Shown piece by piece: positions 60,751-64,000 of a DNA stretch of 64,000 nucleotides. The notes below the pieces were generated by a model. It had not been told where the DNA came from. It ran no database searches and saw nothing but the letters and a program-made list of their open reading frames with translations. Position 1 is the first letter of the stretch. The number at the start of each line of letters is the position of its first letter. Source of the stretch: CAVSRC01 sp963798195 (GTDB lineage: Bacteria > Pseudomonadota > Alphaproteobacteria > Rhizobiales > Kaistiaceae); the NCBI GenBank assembly GCA_963798195.1, contig CAWCSF010000002.1:1-64000 (forward strand), in the 5' to 3' direction. The position numbers and the translations under genes were made by a program.

Positions 60751-61806
60751 TCAGGCCGGCCGTTTGCGCGCAAAGAAGGCGCCGAGGACGAAGCCAGCAG
60801 CGGCGGTAACCATGCCGCCAACGATGAAGACAGCCAGCACGATCCCAATCTCCCTGCCGGGATTTAGTTCCCCGGTTGCGAAGGAAGCCAGCATCGCCGC
60901 AAGCCCGACGACCGCCCCAATTATGATGGCATCGCCGAAACGCAGAGAGGCCTTCCTGATCGCCACGCCAAGCCCCAGCATGAACACTCCCGAAACCAAG
61001 AACACGAGCACGCCGCCTTCGCCATTGAAGAAGCCGGACGCGAACAAAAACATCCAGAAGGCGGACATGATGAGACCGGGCACGATGATGAATCGCACGA
61101 TCGTCCGCCCGTCGGTAATCGAATAGACGACTCCGTCGGTTGACGCCGGTGCGCCAGCGGGTGCTGCGGCGGTGGAGGCGACCGGTGCGGCCGCCGTCGC
61201 CGCTTCGGTCGCGGCCTGCTCCATTTGTGGCTGCGTTGAAGGCGGCGGCTCGGCGTGCCGATTTACAGGCGGCGATCGGGCGTCATGCTCGGCCGCACGG
61301 GCTGACCTACTCTCGCTCGCGTCAGCACTGCTTTCGACGGATGCCCCGGTTACCTTGTCGATGGTGGCGAACAACCGTTCGAGGTCGTCATAGAAGCGCT
61401 GGCTGCCGGTCGAGATCGGCAAGGCATTGATCTCGGTGATCTCCCGCAGGCTTGCCGGCAAATTGTCCGGCTCCGGCATCTCGGCGTCCTCGACCAGCAC
61501 CGGCAACAGCGGGATATCGAGCTGCAGTGCGGTCTCGATCTCGACCCGCACCCAATCGTTGGCAGAGTTGATGCGGCTCGGGCCTTCCGCGGCCTTGCCC
61601 TCCCAACCGGGGCCAATGACGGCCACGACGAAATCGGCATCGCGCAGGGCACGACCGATCCGCTTGCGGAAATTCTCGGTCGGCTGGATCGAGTCTATGT
61701 CGCGGAAGATCGCCTCACGGCCGTAGCGATCGACCAGCTTCTCGTAGAGCCAGCTCGTGATCGTCCTGGAATCGTCGCGCCGGTAGGAGAGGACAATCTT
61801 GGCCAT
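60751..61806 (-). CDS. TIR-domain protein with C-terminal four-helix membrane domain
   Basis: A 351-residue protein. Residues 1-135 form a TIR domain: KIVLSYRRDDSRTITSWLYE, YGREAIFRDIDSIQPTENF, DADFVVAVIGPGWEG and INSANDWVRVEIETALQLDI, where WVRVE places a Glu in the position used by NAD-cleaving TIRs. Then LLPVLVEDAEMP and a Ser/Ala/Pro-rich linker (about 155-225). The rest has four membrane segments (VRFIIVPGLIMSAFWMFLFA to GFVLGAFFARK). TIR proteins of this build are common in Rhizobiales genomes; some act in phage defence or signalling. It may be an NADase or an adaptor. No helicase, nuclease or NACHT-type partner is next to it. Confidence 0.82.
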   Translation of the reverse strand: MAKIVLSYRRDDSRTITSWLYEKLVDRYGREAIFRDIDSIQPTENFRKRIGRALRDADFVVAVIGPGWEGKAAEGPSRINSANDWVRVEIETALQLDIPLLPVLVEDAEMPEPDNLPASLREITEINALPISTGSQRFYDDLERLFATIDKVTGASVESSADASESRSARAAEHDARSPPVNRHAEPPPSTQPQMEQAATEAATAAAPVASTAAAPAGAPASTDGVVYSITDGRTIVRFIIVPGLIMSAFWMFLFASGFFNGEGGVLVFLVSGVFMLGLGVAIRKASLRFGDAIIIGAVVGLAAMLASFATGELNPGREIGIVLAVFIVGGMVTAAAGFVLGAFFARKRPA

Positions 61807-62102
61807 GCCCCGAGTCCAGGAAATCCACCGCTTGCGGCTTTGAAGCCCCGCATCCCGCGAAAGGCTATGCCAATTCCGGCCGTTTGTCATGGCGGCGGCG
61901 GAGCCGCCAAGCATCGCGGGGGGAAACGCACGGTAATCAGTTTGCGGCCCTTTGACATAACCGCAACGCCGACGCCACCGGTAGCGATCCGTCCGAATTG
62001 ACGAGAATTGCGGACGCCGCCTTCAATACGCGGAAAGGCTCCGCAGTGGCAGGCTTAGACACTCCCCGCAGTCCGATCTAGTCTCGATACGGGAGGACCA
62101 CC

Positions 62103-63269
62103 ATGTCGTTCCTGAATCTGACCGCCGCATCTCGCGCCGATTTCGCGCAGCTCGATGTCAATATCGGCAACTTGATATTCAGCTCGACGGCCCTTCCATT
62201 CGATATGCAGCACCAGACCCAGTCGAACTGGTGCTGGGCGGCAACTTCGACCAGCGTCTCCCATTTCTACTATTCGGCGAGCGGATGGACCCAATGTCTG
62301 GTCGCCGGCGCCGAACTGGGGCTGAGCAATTGCTGTGCGTCGCCCGTGCCCTCCGCCTGCAACGTGCCGTGGTATCTCGACCGGGCCCTGACGCGGACCA
62401 TGAACTTTTCCAGCATTGTTTCCGGCACCATCACCTACTCACAGATACTCGCCGAGCTTCAGCATGGACGGCCGATCGGCGCACGCATCGGCTGGAGTGG
62501 CGGCGGTGGACATTTCATGGTGATCTACGGATGCAGCCGGGTCGGCAGCACCTACTACGTCGATATCGACGATCCGATCTACGGCAAGAGCCACATCACC
62601 CTGGCGACGTTCACCAGCAACTATCAGGGCAGCGGCAGCTGGACCCACACCTACTACACGAAGAAGTGGCCGACCTTGAAAATCAAGCTCCCCATCCTCG
62701 AGAAACGCTTCGTCGATTTGATCGAGCAGGTTCGCCCCCTCGTCGGGCTCAAGGGCAATGTGCGCGATCTCGCCGCGCTGCAGGACACGTCCGGCATCAG
62801 CCTCGCCGTTCCCCACAACGTTTACGTGGTCGGCCTGCAGGATCTTGCCGGGCGCAAGAGCCCCAGCCCTGTGACCGCGACAGCGTTACGCGTCCTTGAA
62901 GTAGAGGACGGGAGGAACCGCGCCGTCTATGAGCTCTCCACGCCGCGCGAAGGTCAGGCTGAAGTGCAATCGATCACGAGCGACCCGGCAACGCTCGAGG
63001 CGACGCAGAATGCTCTCGCGGAAGTCCAACGCATCGCCGAAGAAAGCGATGCCGAGCCCGAACTCCACTTCATTCGCATCCCGGCTCTCTATGTCGATGC
63101 GTTCCTGCTGCACTATCCAGGCAACAAGCGCGACATGGTGGTTCCGGTGCGCGATGCGGGCCTGTTGACGCCGTTCAAGGCGATTCCGGCCAAGGAATTC
63201 TACGAGCAACTGCGCCGGCCGGCGCAAGAGCGCCTGCGCGCCAGCCGGGACGACACCATCGCCCCGTAA
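62103..63269 (+). CDS. Papain-like cysteine protease (peptidase C70/AvrRpt2-like) with C-terminal extension
   Basis: A 388-residue protein. The N-terminal 175 residues have papain-like active-site pieces: QTQSNWCWAATSTSVS (Cys at about residue 44), LQHGRPIGARIGWSGGGGHF then MVIYGC (His in GGHFMVIYG) and YYVDIDDPIYGKSHITL (Asp/Asn). The QSNWCWAA and GHF-V-YG layout is that of the C70 (AvrRpt2) and related families. No signal peptide is seen. The remaining 200 residues are an unrecognised extension, mostly helical, with VDAFLLHYPGNKRDMVVPVR. GGGAGGACC precedes the ATG. The gene is divergent from the TIR gene, with 296 nt between the starts, in which I saw no further gene. Confidence 0.78.
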   Translation: MSFLNLTAASRADFAQLDVNIGNLIFSSTALPFDMQHQTQSNWCWAATSTSVSHFYYSASGWTQCLVAGAELGLSNCCASPVPSACNVPWYLDRALTRTMNFSSIVSGTITYSQILAELQHGRPIGARIGWSGGGGHFMVIYGCSRVGSTYYVDIDDPIYGKSHITLATFTSNYQGSGSWTHTYYTKKWPTLKIKLPILEKRFVDLIEQVRPLVGLKGNVRDLAALQDTSGISLAVPHNVYVVGLQDLAGRKSPSPVTATALRVLEVEDGRNRAVYELSTPREGQAEVQSITSDPATLEATQNALAEVQRIAEESDAEPELHFIRIPALYVDAFLLHYPGNKRDMVVPVRDAGLLTPFKAIPAKEFYEQLRRPAQERLRASRDDTIAP

Positions 63270-63284
63270 CGGAGGCGCCAGACG

Positions 63285-64000
63285 CTACAGCGCCTTGACG
63301 ATGCCTTCGGTCATCTTCTTGGCGTCGCCGAGCAGCATCATGGTGTTGTCGCGATAGAAGAGCGGATTGTCGATGCCGGCATAGCCCGAGGCGAGCGACC
63401 GCTTGACGAACATCACCGTGCCCGCCTTCCAAACCTGCAGCACCGGCATGCCGTAGATCGGCGAGGTCTTGTCGTCCTCGGCGGCCGGGTTGGTCACGTC
63501 GTTGGCCCCGATGACATAGGCGACGTCGGCCTGGGCGAACTCGGAGTTGATGTCCTCCAGTTCGAAGACCTCGTCGTAAGGAACGTTGGCCTCGGCGAGG
63601 AGCACGTTCATGTGGCCGGGCATGCGGCCGGCGACCGGATGGATGGCGTACTTCACCTCGACGCCCTCGGCCTTGAGCTTGTCGGCCATCTCGCGAAGCG
63701 CATGCTGCGCCTGCGCCACCGCCATGCCATAGCCCGGCACGATGATGACCTTGGAGGCGTTCTTCATGATGAAGGCCGCGTCGTCGGCCGAGCCGAGCTT
63801 GACGGGGCGATGCTCTTCCTCGCCGCCGGCCGCGGCAGTCTCGCCGCCGAAGCCGCCGAGGATGACGGAGATGAACGAGCGGTTCATCCCCTTGCACATG
63901 ATGTAGGAGAGGATCGCGCCGGACGAGCCGACCAGCGCGCCGGTGATGATGAGCGCGGTATTGCCGAGCGTGAAGCCGATGCCCGCCGCCGCCCAGCCGG
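63285..64000 (-). CDS. pntB: NAD(P) transhydrogenase subunit beta, 5' part beyond window
   Basis: The last 238 or so residues of PntB, which completes the proton-pumping transhydrogenase that makes NADPH from NADH. Membrane helices end with FTLGNTALIITGALVGSSGA. The NADP-binding domain III follows: VKLGSADDAAFIMKNASKVI, then IVPGYGMAVAQAQHALREMA, YAIHPVAGRMPGHMNVLLAE, VIGANDVTNPAAEDDKTSPI and the end RDNTMMLLGDAKKMTEGIVK. The frame is open to the window edge at 64000. Confidence 0.96.
   Translation of the reverse strand, partial: GWAAAGIGFTLGNTALIITGALVGSSGAILSYIMCKGMNRSFISVILGGFGGETAAAGGEEEHRPVKLGSADDAAFIMKNASKVIIVPGYGMAVAQAQHALREMADKLKAEGVEVKYAIHPVAGRMPGHMNVLLAEANVPYDEVFELEDINSEFAQADVAYVIGANDVTNPAAEDDKTSPIYGMPVLQVWKAGTVMFVKRSLASGYAGIDNPLFYRDNTMMLLGDAKKMTEGIVKAL

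Overview
The window is 64 kb of a GC-rich alphaproteobacterial chromosome. The order of core genes (rluD-rpoH; serA-serC; ruvC-ruvA-ruvB-ybgC-tolQRAB-pal-cpoB-tilS-ftsH; fau-6S RNA-zapA-DUF4164-tkt-gap-pgk-fba-thiE; rpmE-DUF1465-DUF1192-qor-DUF1013; purE-purK), a TPP riboswitch, a serC-type leader and TTAA-N7-TTAA boxes of the CtrA kind all point to Hyphomicrobiales (Rhizobiales) or a close relative. The genus cannot be named from the sequence. Almost everything reads as vertically inherited housekeeping DNA.

Layout. 1-1766: a decayed island beside tRNA-Glu(CTC). On the minus strand it keeps the C-terminal part of a DUF1998 (DrmB-like, DISARM-type) protein with two in-frame stops, followed by the frameshifted start of a second island protein. 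1955-4405: DUF6476 protein, rluD, rpoH. 4414-6300: thiamine-precursor ABC transporter (substrate-binding protein and permease, no ATPase) under a TPP riboswitch. 6356-14310: hypothetical membrane protein, purA, DMT exporter, serA, serC, outer-membrane barrel protein. 14557-24032: ftsH, tilS, cpoB, pal, tolBARQ, ybgC (all minus). 24114-29932: ruvB, two small membrane genes (one fused to a GNAT domain), ruvA, CPA2 antiporter, ruvC. 30064-34676: TauE/SafE permease, Pr6Pr protein, yebC, ymdB-type phosphodiesterase, fau, 6S RNA, zapA, DUF4164. 35016-44404: sugar-phosphate enzymes (tkt, gap, pgk, class I aldolase), thiE-like, Sel1-repeat protein, inositol-phosphatase family protein. 44504-48434: MotA-like/OmpA-like pair and an adenylate cyclase-TPR protein. 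48541-56870: rpmE, RcdA-like DUF1465, DUF1192, quinone oxidoreductase, TrcR-like DUF1013, and a group of small enzymes and regulators. 56951-59876: purE-purK, rpsU, TPR lipoprotein. 59877-60412: a non-coding, hairpin-dense tract. 60413-63269: small acetyltransferase, TIR-transmembrane protein, and a divergent papain-like (C70/AvrRpt2-like) protease. 63285-64000: 3' part of pntB, cut by the window edge.

Sequence integrity. Four otherwise intact genes (serA, ftsH, a glycolipid-binding protein, a MotA-like protein) each carry a single-base indel. One of them, ftsH, is normally essential or nearly so. Consensus error is therefore the likeliest explanation for these four. The DISARM-like fragment is different: it has separate nonsense mutations and a frameshift and looks genuinely decayed.

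Most interesting for follow-up: the DISARM-like relic at the tRNA, the structured non-coding tract at 59.9-60.4 kb next to a TIR-transmembrane gene and a papain-like protease, the GNAT-membrane fusion with its partner inside the ruv operon, and the riboswitch-controlled thiamine transporter lacking an ATPase. I did not find a complete, clearly new multi-gene system.
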